41,313 nt of DNA from Solibacillus cecembensis (GCF_001439635.1 NZ_LMBZ01000029.1:402-41714), one strand, 5' to 3'; positions 31,806 through 40,674 are shown, numbered from the stretch's first letter. The notes: generated from the sequence alone by a model not told the origin. Numbers and translations are program-made.

Positions 31806-33584
31806 ATGGAGAACGAAAAAATAGAGAAGACACTTTACGAGTTAAGAAATGAGATTGAAGTTGACACGGATTTAAAAAAACAATTGCGTAAAACATTTGT
31901 GAAGAAAAGTAGGGCGAGGAAATGGAAAAATGCTTGGATTCCTTTACTTGTGGCGGCTAGCTTGTTTTTAGCCTTTTTATTGTCGAATGAACAAATGCCA
32001 CATGTGAAGGCAAGTTCGTTAAAAATTACGAATGCCATTTCGTTTCTCGATATTGGAAGTGGGGAGATAACCGCCTATACATATCAAGATGGACGATTGT
32101 ATATCTCATTAGAAGGCAAAGGGATTTTTGTTTATGAGAATGAATTGAAACAAATTTTAGATGATACCGCGGATAGTTTTAGTCGTTCATCTAAAGGGGA
32201 GAAGCTACTTTTTACGTATAATGGAGATGTGTTTTTATTTGATATGAAAACTACGAAATCGGAAAAAGTGCTAGATGGAACTCCAGATTCTAATTATATT
32301 TATCCAGAATGGAAGGATCAGAACCATATCTATGTAACAAAAGTAACGGAGAAGGAAAAACAAATTGTAGAAGTGAATGTGCAAACAAAGGAAGAGACCT
32401 TCATTGTAAGTGGAGAAATGGCCTCTTTTGTGGAGAAAGAACAAAAATTGATCTTTGAACGCCATGGAGATATTATAATTTACAACATAAAGAGTGGAAA
32501 AGAAACCGTTGTGGACCGTGGTAAGAACCCATCTGTTACAAACGATGGCAATTACATTTCGTATGTGAAAGAGCGCTCGGGGTTTGAAGATGTATGGATT
32601 TCGGATATGGATTTGGAAACAAAAAATAAGGTCACAACAAATCCGTCCTTACGAAATGAGCTTTCGGATGAAGGGATGTATCATTATCAATTTCCCATTT
32701 GGGGTAATGACGAACGTACATTGTATGTTATGAAAAAGAGAAACGATGTTGACAACGGAACTGCTAATATTATGAAAATCGAATTGAGTGAACAATCGAG
32801 TACGGAGATTGAGACGGTGCAAAGTTATTTACAAGCTTTGATGGTGCGAGATGATGACTTTGCAAAAAGTTTACTAAAAGACCCTCCGGAATTTTTAACG
32901 TATTCGAATCCTAAACAAATTGGTTTTCAAATATTTGAGACGACAAAAAATGAACAGTCTACTTCAGTAAAAGCGGAAGTGTATTGGACAGATACAGCTC
33001 TTCCTTATTATAAAGTGTCCACGTATGACTTTACTCTTATGAAGGAAAATGAGCGATATGTGATTGAAACGGTGAAAGAGCTATCTGCCATAGAACTTTT
33101 GTCAAATGAACGAAACGAAATTGAATGGGTGAAGGATGGCAAGGGGGAAGTACTTTTTTCTTTACAAGACATTCCTCAGTCTTTCATTCAAACTGACAAT
33201 ATTCGTTTCAGTTCCTTGCTCCGTACACATGATGAGAAAAACGTTATTTTTAGTTTACAGGGAATGGATGAACCGAGTGACGTAACTTTGCTTTCTTTCA
33301 ATTGTGAAACAAAAGCCTTCAACTTGTTAGCTAAACTTGAAGGTGGCATTATGGAGAAAGTTGCACTTGATGCTACTGGACGCTATGTAACTACCGACTA
33401 TTCTACCGACGCTTTTGATTCTAAATTGGTCATCTTTGATTTAGAAAAAGGAAAGCGAACAGACTTTACTAACGTCCATTCGGTATTCTGGAAGGGAGAC
33501 AAACTCATCCTAGAGGAAGTCGCGGAAACACATTCTATGTACTATCAGTTTGATCCACAAACGGGAAGTAAAATAAATTATTAA
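31806..33584 (+). CDS. Membrane-anchored sigma regulator with beta-propeller-like outer domain
   Basis: Layout: a cytoplasmic segment of about 45 residues (EKIEKTLYELRNEIEVDTDL), one membrane helix at about 46-60 (WIPLLVAASLFLAFLL), and a large extracellular part of about 530 residues. The outer part has repeated four-stranded blocks (DNGDVFLFDMKTTKSEKVL-like, WISDMDLETKNKV, LVIFDLEKGKRTDF) that resemble TolB/WD-type blades. The position after an ECF sigma gene with TAATG overlap marks it as the likely anti-sigma factor. It lacks the zinc-binding HxxxCxxC of classic ZAS domains. The third of three in-frame ATGs was preferred for spacing from AGGGGG; the one overlapping the sigma stop is nearly as good. 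Confidence 0.8.
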   Translation: MENEKIEKTLYELRNEIEVDTDLKKQLRKTFVKKSRARKWKNAWIPLLVAASLFLAFLLSNEQMPHVKASSLKITNAISFLDIGSGEITAYTYQDGRLYISLEGKGIFVYENELKQILDDTADSFSRSSKGEKLLFTYNGDVFLFDMKTTKSEKVLDGTPDSNYIYPEWKDQNHIYVTKVTEKEKQIVEVNVQTKEETFIVSGEMASFVEKEQKLIFERHGDIIIYNIKSGKETVVDRGKNPSVTNDGNYISYVKERSGFEDVWISDMDLETKNKVTTNPSLRNELSDEGMYHYQFPIWGNDERTLYVMKKRNDVDNGTANIMKIELSEQSSTEIETVQSYLQALMVRDDDFAKSLLKDPPEFLTYSNPKQIGFQIFETTKNEQSTSVKAEVYWTDTALPYYKVSTYDFTLMKENERYVIETVKELSAIELLSNERNEIEWVKDGKGEVLFSLQDIPQSFIQTDNIRFSSLLRTHDEKNVIFSLQGMDEPSDVTLLSFNCETKAFNLLAKLEGGIMEKVALDATGRYVTTDYSTDAFDSKLVIFDLEKGKRTDFTNVHSVFWKGDKLILEEVAETHSMYYQFDPQTGSKINY

Positions 33585-33639
33585 GTTAACTTAATTTTTG
33601 CGGGGAAAATCAGAAAGCAATCCTTGATTTCGTTTTATA

Positions 33640-33732
33640 GTTACAAATTTTAGTGTCAAAATAACGATCATTAATATTTTCGCAAGCAATAAATTGATTA
33701 ACACCGAGCTTGCTGCTGCCTTGAGGAAATAA
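33640..33732 (+). pseudogene. C-terminal relic of an FtsX-type ABC permease
   Basis: The frame reads VTNFSVKITIINIFASNKLI and ends NTELAAALRK followed by TAA, matching the end of the intact transporter (VVIISIIASYKLINTEPAVALRK). The similarity continues past the stop through the terminator and the following TTGGATATTCATG. Everything upstream of the last membrane helix is gone; the first sigma operon now occupies that place. It is therefore the last trace of a third transporter operon. Confidence 0.8.
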
Positions 33733-33765
33733 TGTAAACAATCCAATCTAAAAAAGACTAATTAT

Positions 33766-33809
33766 AACCATCTCACTTCGATTGTTTTTATAGAAGTGAG
33801 GTGGTTTTT
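33766..33809 (+). terminator. Terminator, duplicate of the one after the intact transporters
   Basis: AACCATCTCACTTC and GAAGTGAGGTGGTT form a 14-pair stem with a G-U pair and then TTTTT. Its flanks match those at 28.06-28.13 kb. It now probably ends the sigma/anti-sigma operon. Confidence 0.85.
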
Positions 33810-33982
33810 CTGTTGGATATTCATGTTAATATTTACTTAGGTTGCAAAAAAATACAAGGCGATAACCGTGTTCGCTGAATTGGGTTATCTATATATTTAT
33901 TTCAAAATAGAATTCATTAATAGTGGACCTGAATTTGGGAATAGCAAATGAAATTAAAAAACTGCTTTTTATTAAACTTCAC

Positions 33983-34012
33983 AAGAGTTGGTGATCTATT
34001 CAACTCTTTTTT
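33983..34012 (+). terminator. Rho-independent terminator
   Basis: AAGAGTTG and CAACTCTT form an eight-pair stem around a ten-base loop, then TTTT. It insulates the second sigma operon. The stretch between this and the previous terminator (33.81-33.98 kb) shows no open frame that I can support. Confidence 0.75.
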
Positions 34013-34030
34013 CATTTTATTTTTTAATTG

Positions 34031-34056
34031 TGCATCCTAAGTAGTCTTTTCGTCGC
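34031..34056 (+). promoter_or_regulatory. Candidate ECF promoter of the second sigma operon
   Basis: TGCATCC followed by 13 bases and CGTCG, 37 bases before the gene. The CGTC -10 is typical of ECF-driven promoters in Bacillales; the spacer is a little short. By-eye match only. Confidence 0.3.
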
Positions 34057-34091
34057 CTAAAAGGTAGAAAACAGTAAAGGAGGTTTTCCTC

Positions 34092-34646
34092 ATGGATCAA
34101 GAAGCACTAATGACACGGATTCGGAACGGTGAGGACGAAGCTTTTGCTCAACTAGTCAATCCATTGATTGAAAAGGGGTACAGAACCAGTTTTGGTATTC
34201 TCAATTCGAAGGAAATGGCAGAGGAGGTTGTCCAAACTGCGCTAATTGAGGTATATCGGGACATTATGAGTGGAAAAGATATCATTTATTTTAGCACCTG
34301 GTTTTATAAATTGGTCTCGCACCGTTCAATTGATGTATGGAGAAAGAAGAGCCGCGAGAAGGAATTACCGCTTGAAATCGATGTGGTGACAGACAATTAT
34401 GGCATGATGGAAAGTGTGCTAAAAGAGGAAACCGAAATTGAGATAAAAAATGGCATTTCATCCCTTGATAACAGCGACTATAGGAACGTCCTCATACTCT
34501 ACTATTACCAAGATTTAGACATTCAGGAAATCTCAGATTTGTTGGGGCTGAAAAGTTCGACGGTCAAATCCCACCTTCGCAGAGCGAGGAACGCTTTGAA
34601 AAAAAGGTTGATCGAAAATCAATTTATAGGGGTGAATCCACAATGA
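34092..34646 (+). CDS. ECF RNA polymerase sigma factor (second module)
   Basis: A 184-residue ECF sigma factor. Region 2: AFAQLVNPLIEKGYRTSFGI, then KEMAEEVVQTALIEVYRDIM and FSTWFYKLVSHRSIDVWRKK. Region 4: LDNSDYRNVLILYYYQDLDI, then QEISDLLGLKSSTVKSHLRR. The ribosome site AAGGAGG is strong. The stop overlaps the start of the next gene by four bases (ATGA), typical of sigma/anti-sigma pairs. It is more divergent from the first module than a recent duplicate would be, so the two are probably independent acquisitions or old paralogues. Confidence 0.92.
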   Translation: MDQEALMTRIRNGEDEAFAQLVNPLIEKGYRTSFGILNSKEMAEEVVQTALIEVYRDIMSGKDIIYFSTWFYKLVSHRSIDVWRKKSREKELPLEIDVVTDNYGMMESVLKEETEIEIKNGISSLDNSDYRNVLILYYYQDLDIQEISDLLGLKSSTVKSHLRRARNALKKRLIENQFIGVNPQ

Positions 34647-35677
34647 AAATTGATGAATCGTTGAAGAAAGAAATCAATGAAGAGATGGAAAAAATCCAGG
34701 TACCATCTTCAATGTACGAATTTGCTAAAAATATTAAGGAAGAGTCTGAAAAAAGAACGGATATTAAAAAATCCACAGTAAGAAAAAGAGGTTGGAGAAA
34801 ATCCCAGTTTGCAGTTGCAGCTGTTATTAGTCTTGGCGTTCTAACGGGTTCCGCATTCCTGAATCCAACAATGGCTGAAGTAGTATCAAAAATCCCATAT
34901 TTAGGACAAATATTCCAAAAACCTATACCTGAAGTAATTTGGGAAGTGTTGGAAAATGAAGGGTATAAAACAGCAGGAATCGGTATGGGCATATGGGAAG
35001 GGAAGCCACAGTTTGACATACAGCTACTAGGGACGGAAGAATACGTCAGTCAAGAAAGGGAAAAAGTTTTAACTATTTTGACTGAAACCTTGGACAAAAA
35101 GGGGTATGATAACTACGAGTTAAAGGTTTCTTACGTGAAAGAGGTATCTCCTGTGCTAACTGAGATAATGAAACAAAGGGAGAGACTAGGAGACAAGCTA
35201 ATGCGGGATTTACAAGTTGCAGGCTATACAATTATGAATGTTAATGCATATAGCCCTGTAGTTGAAGTGTACATCCCGATAGCCGATGAAGATAAGAAAG
35301 TAGAAATCTACAAGGTCGCGATTGAACTTTTGGAAGCAAACGATACACCAAAACAGGTGCAGGTTATAACTCGAAACGTTTCGGAGGAAGAAATTGAAAT
35401 AATGTGGAAGCCTCTCATGTTGAGCATTGAAGAAGAGTTTTTCCTTAAAAAAGAGTACAGGGTAGCTGACATTAAATATTCCTACAAGCTTGAAAAAGTG
35501 ACTATTACCATTAGGACAAACATGAAATCGACGGATGTAAAGTCTAATGAGACGGTAACCAAAGTCCGAAAAAGAATTACTGAGTTCCTGGATAGTGAAG
35601 AAGTAAAAATAAGGACAGAGAATCAAAAATATGAGCTAATTGTCCAAGACAAGAACGGTAATGATTTTCCCTTTTAA
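34643..35677 (+). CDS. DUF4030-type membrane protein, probable anti-sigma factor
   Basis: A 344-residue protein with a charged cytoplasmic N-terminus of about 50 residues (INEEMEKIQVPSSMYEFAKN) and a membrane helix at about 54-72 (SQFAVAAVISLGVLTGSAFL). The motif NPTMAEVVSKIPYLGQIF just outside the membrane is shared by DUF4179/DUF4030 proteins next to ECF sigma genes. The extracellular domain contains repeated alpha/beta units (EKVLTILTETLDKKGYDNYE; KVEIYKVAIELLEANDTPKQ; VTIRTNMK..KVRKRITEF). Coupling to the sigma gene indicates that it binds and inhibits that factor until a signal is received. The ligand is unknown. Confidence 0.85.
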   Translation: MKIDESLKKEINEEMEKIQVPSSMYEFAKNIKEESEKRTDIKKSTVRKRGWRKSQFAVAAVISLGVLTGSAFLNPTMAEVVSKIPYLGQIFQKPIPEVIWEVLENEGYKTAGIGMGIWEGKPQFDIQLLGTEEYVSQEREKVLTILTETLDKKGYDNYELKVSYVKEVSPVLTEIMKQRERLGDKLMRDLQVAGYTIMNVNAYSPVVEVYIPIADEDKKVEIYKVAIELLEANDTPKQVQVITRNVSEEEIEIMWKPLMLSIEEEFFLKKEYRVADIKYSYKLEKVTITIRTNMKSTDVKSNETVTKVRKRITEFLDSEEVKIRTENQKYELIVQDKNGNDFPF

Positions 35678-35761
35678 AAGATATGTTATATAAGTTCAAG
35701 AAAAAATTCTATTCCTTAATTGTAAGAATTCATATAAAGCATGCACTAGTTTTCTTTCTAA

Positions 35762-35902
35762 AAAGATGTATACGAGATTGGATGGGCCTTCAATCCGAAA
35801 TATTATAATAAAGCATATGTTACTGAAGCAACAAAAGTGGTTTTACAATATGGATTCCAATCTGAAAAGAGTGGTGGGAGGAGTATTATTACGCTATTTT
35901 AG
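35762..35902 (+). pseudogene. Relic of a GNAT (RimJ/RimL-type) acetyltransferase
   Basis: The frame reads KDVYEIGWAFNPKYYNKAYV then TEATKVVLQYGFQSEKSGG and RSIITLF before a stop. This is the core of RimJ/RimL-type N-acetyltransferases (EIGW..NP.Y.NKGYATEA...VL.YGF). The glycine of NKGY has become alanine. The start is lost behind a stop codon and the C-terminal half is missing. Confidence 0.7.
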
Positions 35903-35914
35903 AATATAGAATGT

Positions 35915-35951
35915 AAAAAGATGCCCAAAACTAAATCGAGGGCATCTTTTT
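35915..35951 (+). terminator. Rho-independent terminator
   Basis: AAAAAGATGCCC and GGGCATCTTTTT form a 12-pair perfect stem around a 13-base loop. It probably served the decayed acetyltransferase gene. Confidence 0.85.
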
Positions 35952-36277
35952 CATATTGTTTTGCACAGCACGAGCTGCCTAGTGGGGCCACAACCGGTCA
36001 TGTAATGTCCTACCTGAACCAGACTCTAGGATTTGAAAGAGCGTTAAAGTTTAAACGTTGTACTTTAACTGGAAGAAGAGCTTTGATAGTTGAACGTTTA
36101 ACTGTAAGCATTGATCGTTGAACTTTCCAATCTGTTTGCAAAAGTTGTAAGCAATTTACAACTTATAATAGTTTAGTTTTGTAGGTTTGTGGCTTGTTTG
36201 AATGTTTTAACTCGCGGGAAAGCCACGAAACACGAGCGACGTTACGTTTGCTGTTTTCGCTAGGCTATGCAAATAAA
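35952..36277. other. Intergenic region, no gene recognised
   Basis: The only structure seen is a hairpin, AAGTTGTAA-GCAA-TTTACAACTT (36144-36167), and a few scattered copies of GTTGAAC. GC content is higher than elsewhere near 36.20-36.25 kb. No convincing open frame or relic was found on either strand. Confidence 0.4.
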
Positions 36278-36904
36278 TTATAGTTCAATAAACGTTGTCG
36301 CATTTGATTCGGATAATACTGCATCTACCTCAGACTCAAATTCTTCAATTTGTGCAGTTAACATATCAATAGTTTTTTTGACATTCATTGGATCAATAAG
36401 TTCGTACTCATTGCGCTTCATAAATGTTTCGGTATGTAATTGGACCTCGTCGGGAGATTGTTTGTCCTTATTGCCAAGGATGTTGACTAAATACGTTTCA
36501 AGTTTTTCAGGCAGTGCTTCGTTCGCTTCCGTTACGTGTGTAATAGCACGTTGGTATTGTCTACGTAATTTCTCGACAACTTCCTTTTCAAACTGAATGG
36601 ACTGCTTGCGCTCGATTGCCTCAGCTACTGTCATTGTTACTGCGCCAACTTGTACACTTGTTTGCGCATTCGATGCAACAACAAGCGCCTTTAAGCGGTT
36701 ACGATACGCGATAAGGCTAATTACTTTGTCATATGAGCCTTGCATATCCTTTTTAAACTCTTCAATTGGCATCCCGTCAATTTTTTCGTTGCTTTTACGG
36801 TTAGAGCGGACGAGTACAACATTTTTAGTAGCAGCGTCAATGCGCTCGTTTAGCATTTTTAACTCAGATAGTGCGCGGTGTAGCGATAGTCTTTTCGTTT
36901 CCAT
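36278..36904 (-). CDS. Hypothetical coiled-coil protein
   Basis: A 208-residue, highly charged, mostly helical cytoplasmic protein: METKRLSLHRALSELKMLNE, then RIDAATKNVVLVRSNRKSNE, a central MTVAEAIERKQSIQFEKEVV block, and a C-terminal KKTIDMLTAQIEEFESEVDA coiled coil. No catalytic motif or membrane helix. I do not recognise the family with certainty; similar helical proteins appear in prophages and near phage-shock genes. The ATG was chosen because GTGAGGT lies four to ten bases before it; a GTG four codons earlier is inside that site. It is monocistronic. Confidence 0.65.
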   Translation of the reverse strand: METKRLSLHRALSELKMLNERIDAATKNVVLVRSNRKSNEKIDGMPIEEFKKDMQGSYDKVISLIAYRNRLKALVVASNAQTSVQVGAVTMTVAEAIERKQSIQFEKEVVEKLRRQYQRAITHVTEANEALPEKLETYLVNILGNKDKQSPDEVQLHTETFMKRNEYELIDPMNVKKTIDMLTAQIEEFESEVDAVLSESNATTFIEL

Positions 36905-36993
36905 AGCGTACCTCACTTTTATGAATTTATGTATTTTGTAATAATACTATAGTCTAAAAGTTTTTGCCAATTTTAGCTTTGGCGGATAACTGC

Positions 36994-37034
36994 AAAACCC
37001 CACCACGTTAACTTTTGGTCAATGTGGTGGGGTT
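36994..37034 (-). terminator. Rho-independent terminator for the 519-residue protein gene
   Basis: AACCCCACCAC and GTGGTGGGGTT form an 11-pair GC-rich stem, followed on the - strand by TTTTG. Confidence 0.8.
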
Positions 37035-37057
37035 ATTTGTGCCGATTTATTTCGCTT

Positions 37058-38617
37058 CTACACGATATCTTTCAAGCCGTAAAAGCGTTTTTGATGTTCC
37101 TTTAATTCTTTTTTCACGTCGTGCAATTCTGCCTCAAGTTTGGCTATATCTTGGCGCATCGTAACACTTGATTTCGAATATTCTGAGCGCTCGTTATTGA
37201 GTTCGCTCATGCTGTTTTGAATGGATGCGTAGCGTTGTTGCTCTTGGTGTAAAATCGCGCAATCCATTGCAAGAAATTCGGTAACGAGTTGATTTTCCGT
37301 TTGTTCGACCTCTTTTTCAAGCGCACGAATTTCGTTTTTTAAAGAGTTTTTATCAAATGCCGAAGTTAACGTATTCCAAAAGCCTGATTGCTTTGAATTG
37401 CTCATCATTTGGACTTCTATTGATGCAATTTGCTCCTTTTTATTCGCCGAAATTTCTAGTAAGCTTGTATAAAGCGCGGATTGTGCATCAGGCTGAATGC
37501 TATAAATCATTTGCTTGAACGAGCGGTGTAGATGCTCCATTTCTTCAATTAAATTGGCGATATTTTTAGAAATTTCACTCGATTTTTTCTCTAATGCTCG
37601 AGCATTCTTTTCATTATATGCAATTTCTTTTAATAATCGGTGCTGCAGTGTATTTAGTTCAATTTGTTTCTCGCGTTGATGCTGCCAGCGAGAAATAAAT
37701 GCTTGAAGATTTTGCTGTTCCTCTTCTTCATGACCAACTCCAACAATTAATGGCAAAGTCATTTGCAATAGGACAACCGGTACTAATTTTTTGCGCAAAT
37801 GTTTATTTTGACGGGTTAATAACCAGCCACCACCACCTAATGCAAGTGGGATGAGGACAAATGGATTAATGATTAAGGATAAAAGTGTTGTTGCAAATGT
37901 ATACACGCCAAATGGAAGTGTCACACCAACGATAGCCATCGACGTTGCAATCGCAGTCGTTAATGTTGTATACGCAGCAAAACCAGCGACCTCAACGATG
38001 ATAGATAGAACGATAACGGAACCTTGTGTCACCATTATTTGTCGGACTGTGTCATTTGTTAACTCATCAATTTGCAGTTTTTCTTTCAGTTGTGCCTGTT
38101 TTTCAGCAGGTAAATCCATTAAAAATTGATGGATTTTCTCAGTGAAATCATTACGTTCTTTATCATTGAACTCTTTGAACTTCCCATCAAATGTTGAAAA
38201 TACCTTTTGCATTTGATAATGAATCATGAATTGCAGTGCAGATTTATCATCGGCACTATGTACAAATTCCTTATATTCCTTTTCATCCTTGAGCATTTCC
38301 TCATGGGCACTTTGAATAATTTCTGCACATTTTTGTTCAATTTCTAGCGCTGAATCATAATGGCTACCTTTTAATTCATAGATTTCAGTGAGCTTTAAAA
38401 ATAAATCAATTTGCAATGCTTCATCTGAAATATGGTCGAGCTTTTCGATTTCTTTTTCGAGTGAAGCATTAAAATGATCGACATTTTTATTGAATAAATC
38501 TTTTGTTTTCGCACTAATTAAGCTGACGATGTTTGTTTTAAAGAGCAGTGAATAAATCATCCGTAACTCTTGTCCTTTTAAATGGACTAAAGAAGATGTC
38601 AGTAGTTTACCATCCAT
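37058..38617 (-). CDS. Large helical protein with central membrane segment, function unknown
   Basis: A 519-residue protein in three parts: a helical N-terminal domain of about 195 residues (FNASLEKEIEKLDHISDEAL), a hydrophobic centre at about 198-285 with three or four membrane helices (GSVIVLSIIVEVAGFAAYTT; LPFGVYTFATTLLSLIINPF; GGGGWLLTRQ), and a C-terminal coiled coil of about 220 residues (LNTLQHRLLKEIAYNEKNAR; SSVTMRQDIAKLEAELHDVK). The centre recalls the YaaW/UPF0174 layout, in which a glycine-rich hydrophobic segment sits between soluble domains, but the match is not certain. A membrane-remodelling or scaffold role would fit, as inference only. It is alone in its transcription unit. 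Confidence 0.6.
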   Translation of the reverse strand: MDGKLLTSSLVHLKGQELRMIYSLLFKTNIVSLISAKTKDLFNKNVDHFNASLEKEIEKLDHISDEALQIDLFLKLTEIYELKGSHYDSALEIEQKCAEIIQSAHEEMLKDEKEYKEFVHSADDKSALQFMIHYQMQKVFSTFDGKFKEFNDKERNDFTEKIHQFLMDLPAEKQAQLKEKLQIDELTNDTVRQIMVTQGSVIVLSIIVEVAGFAAYTTLTTAIATSMAIVGVTLPFGVYTFATTLLSLIINPFVLIPLALGGGGWLLTRQNKHLRKKLVPVVLLQMTLPLIVGVGHEEEEQQNLQAFISRWQHQREKQIELNTLQHRLLKEIAYNEKNARALEKKSSEISKNIANLIEEMEHLHRSFKQMIYSIQPDAQSALYTSLLEISANKKEQIASIEVQMMSNSKQSGFWNTLTSAFDKNSLKNEIRALEKEVEQTENQLVTEFLAMDCAILHQEQQRYASIQNSMSELNNERSEYSKSSVTMRQDIAKLEAELHDVKKELKEHQKRFYGLKDIV

Positions 38618-38754
38618 GTGTGCATTCCCCCTCTATGTAACTCTATTGTATGATGAAATGAGCTGACAAGCATTATGAAATTTAAAAAATTTAATTTTCA
38701 GAAAACTATTGACTTCTTTTCTCGAACACTATAAACTTGCTTTCAAGATAACAA

Positions 38755-39020
38755 AATAAGCCTTGATTGGAAATAGTAGAAATGCCGTATGCTTTTAGAG
38801 AGCCAGTGGGTGGTGTGAACTGGTACATACAATTTCGAACTCGTCCATGAGCTACAACCTGAACTTAAGTAGGGAAGTCGGAAGCCACCGTTAAAGGGCA
38901 AGACAGTGTACGCTGTCATTAAGGGGAACGGATTTCAGCAATGGCCGTTCAATTTAGAGTGGTAACGCGAGCAAACCTCGTCTCTATTGGATTAAATAAT
39001 CCTTTAGAGACGAGGTTTTT
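38755..39020 (+). promoter_or_regulatory. T-box leader, leucine type (CTC specifier)
   Basis: A tRNA-sensing leader upstream of leuA. The AGAGAG and GGTGGTGTGAACTGG parts of stem I are visible at about 38799-38827, followed by GAACTCGTCC, in which CTC is the probable specifier codon (leucine). The T-box sequence proper is AGAGTGGTAACGCG at 38956-38969, a slight variant of the consensus AGGGTGGNACCGCG. The terminator is AAACCTCGTCTCTA with TAGAGACGAGGTTTTT (38973-39020). Uncharged tRNA-Leu should stabilise the antiterminator and turn on leuA. Confidence 0.9.
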
Positions 39021-39084
39021 ATATTTTTATTGCTTGTAAATGGCGTAAACAAATCAAAATGAACAGGAAAAGGGGTTTTGGAAA

Positions 39085-40674
39085 ATGAGTAGAAAAATTT
39101 GGGTGTTTGATACAACGTTACGTGATGGCGAGCAAGTGCCAGGGGCGAAATTAAATTTATATGAAAAAGTAGAAATCGCTCAACAACTCAAAAAGCTTGG
39201 TGTCGATATTATCGAGGCTGGATTCCCTGCTTCTTCACAAGGTGATTTTGATGCGGTAAAAGCAGTAGCACAAAAGGTCGGCAATACATCGGACATTATG
39301 ATTACGGCTTTAGCACGCGCGGTGAAGTCGGATATTGATTCGGTATATAACGCAGTCAAATATGCTGAAAATCCAATGATTCATATGGTGCTAGGCACTT
39401 CAGATATTCACGTTGAAAAGAAATTTAGCAAATCCAAAGATCAAATTTTGCAAATAGGTGTAGATGCCGTGAAATATGCGAAAACGCTACTGCCACAAGT
39501 GCAATATTCAACAGAGGATGCATCTCGCTCCGATTTTGAATACCTATGGAAAACAATTGAAGCCGTCATGAAAGCCGGTGCGACAATGATTAACGTGCCT
39601 GACACGGTAGGTTATGCAGAGCCTGAGCAATGGGGCGAGCTGATTTACAAGCTGAATGACCGCATGAAAAACTTAGATGATTCGGTTTTACTATCGGTAC
39701 ACTGCCACAATGACTTAGGAATGGCGACAGCGAATACACTGGCAGCGATTAAAAATGGTGCGGACAAAGTGGAATGTACAATTAACGGGATCGGCGAACG
39801 TGCAGGAAATGCGGCGTTAGAAGAAGTCGTGATGGCACTGAAAACACGTGGGGATATTTACGATGTCTTTACGGATATTAATACGAAGGAAATTATGAAC
39901 ACTTCTCGTTTAGTGTCAAGCTTCATGGGGCTAGATGTGCAAGTCAATAAGGCGATAACAGGAGACAATGCGTTTGCCCATTCTTCTGGTATTCACCAAG
40001 ATGGTCTTTTAAAATCGCGTGATGCATATGAAATTGTGCACCCAGAAGATGTTGGTTTAGATGATATGGAACTTGTGCTAACGGCGCGTTCAGGTCGTCA
40101 TGCAGTGAAAAATGCATTATCGAAACTTGGCTTTAAGGATTTTGCAGATGAAGAATTTGAGGGCATTTTTGAAGGCTTCTTAAAGCTAGCCGACTCGAAA
40201 AAAGAAGTGTACAATCACGATTTATACGTCATCGTGGAAAACTATTATGAAAAAGCAGAGAAAAACAATCCAAATAAGGAAAACTATTCGGATCAATTTT
40301 TTGACCTAGAAGATTTACAAGTTATCTCGAATGCAACGTTCCCATCGGCGAGTGTGAAAATCCGTCGCGGTGAGGAAATTCATAAAGCAAGCGCGGTCGG
40401 TTCGGGCCCGATTGATGCATTATATTCGGCCATTGCTGATGTTACTGGCATTGAAGTAAAGCTGATTGAATATAATATTAGCTCGGTTTCTCGTGGTCAA
40501 GAAGCGCTCGGTAAAGTAAAAATCATCGTTGAGCATGAGGGCGAAAAGTATATCGCAAAAGCAGCGGACACGGATATTTTAAAAGCCTCTGCACTAGCCT
40601 ATATTAATGTCATCAACAGTATTATTGTCGCACAAATTCAGCCACAACGAGTTGAAGTGAAAGCAACGGTGTAA
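39085..40674 (+). CDS. leuA: 2-isopropylmalate synthase
   Basis: This enzyme condenses 2-ketoisovalerate with acetyl-CoA to 2-isopropylmalate, the first committed step of leucine synthesis, in the cytoplasm. The N-terminal TIM barrel carries FDTTLRDGEQVPGAKL (metal and substrate contacts), IIEAGFPASSQGDF, the HCHNDLGMA metal-binding histidines and NGIGERAGNAALEEV. A linker follows (GDNAFAHSSGIHQDG with its His), then the C-terminal leucine-sensing regulatory domain (SASVKIRRGEEIHKASAVGS, with IDALYSAIADVTG). Length (529) is that of a full regulated LeuA1-type enzyme. No leuB/C/D follows within 600 bases, and the next gene is unrelated. Controlled by the leucine T-box directly upstream. Confidence 0.97.
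   Translation: MSRKIWVFDTTLRDGEQVPGAKLNLYEKVEIAQQLKKLGVDIIEAGFPASSQGDFDAVKAVAQKVGNTSDIMITALARAVKSDIDSVYNAVKYAENPMIHMVLGTSDIHVEKKFSKSKDQILQIGVDAVKYAKTLLPQVQYSTEDASRSDFEYLWKTIEAVMKAGATMINVPDTVGYAEPEQWGELIYKLNDRMKNLDDSVLLSVHCHNDLGMATANTLAAIKNGADKVECTINGIGERAGNAALEEVVMALKTRGDIYDVFTDINTKEIMNTSRLVSSFMGLDVQVNKAITGDNAFAHSSGIHQDGLLKSRDAYEIVHPEDVGLDDMELVLTARSGRHAVKNALSKLGFKDFADEEFEGIFEGFLKLADSKKEVYNHDLYVIVENYYEKAEKNNPNKENYSDQFFDLEDLQVISNATFPSASVKIRRGEEIHKASAVGSGPIDALYSAIADVTGIEVKLIEYNISSVSRGQEALGKVKIIVEHEGEKYIAKAADTDILKASALAYINVINSIIVAQIQPQRVEVKATV

Noticed and set aside
35921..36121. 66-codon + strand frame near 36 kb
   Set aside because: It begins inside a terminator hairpin, has no ribosome site, and its composition shows no recognisable protein pattern.
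38755..39020. Possibility that the leuA leader is an RNA gene or S-box
   Set aside because: The AGAGTGGTAACGCG T-box sequence, AGAGAG stem I motif and final terminator identify a T-box; no SAM riboswitch motifs are present.
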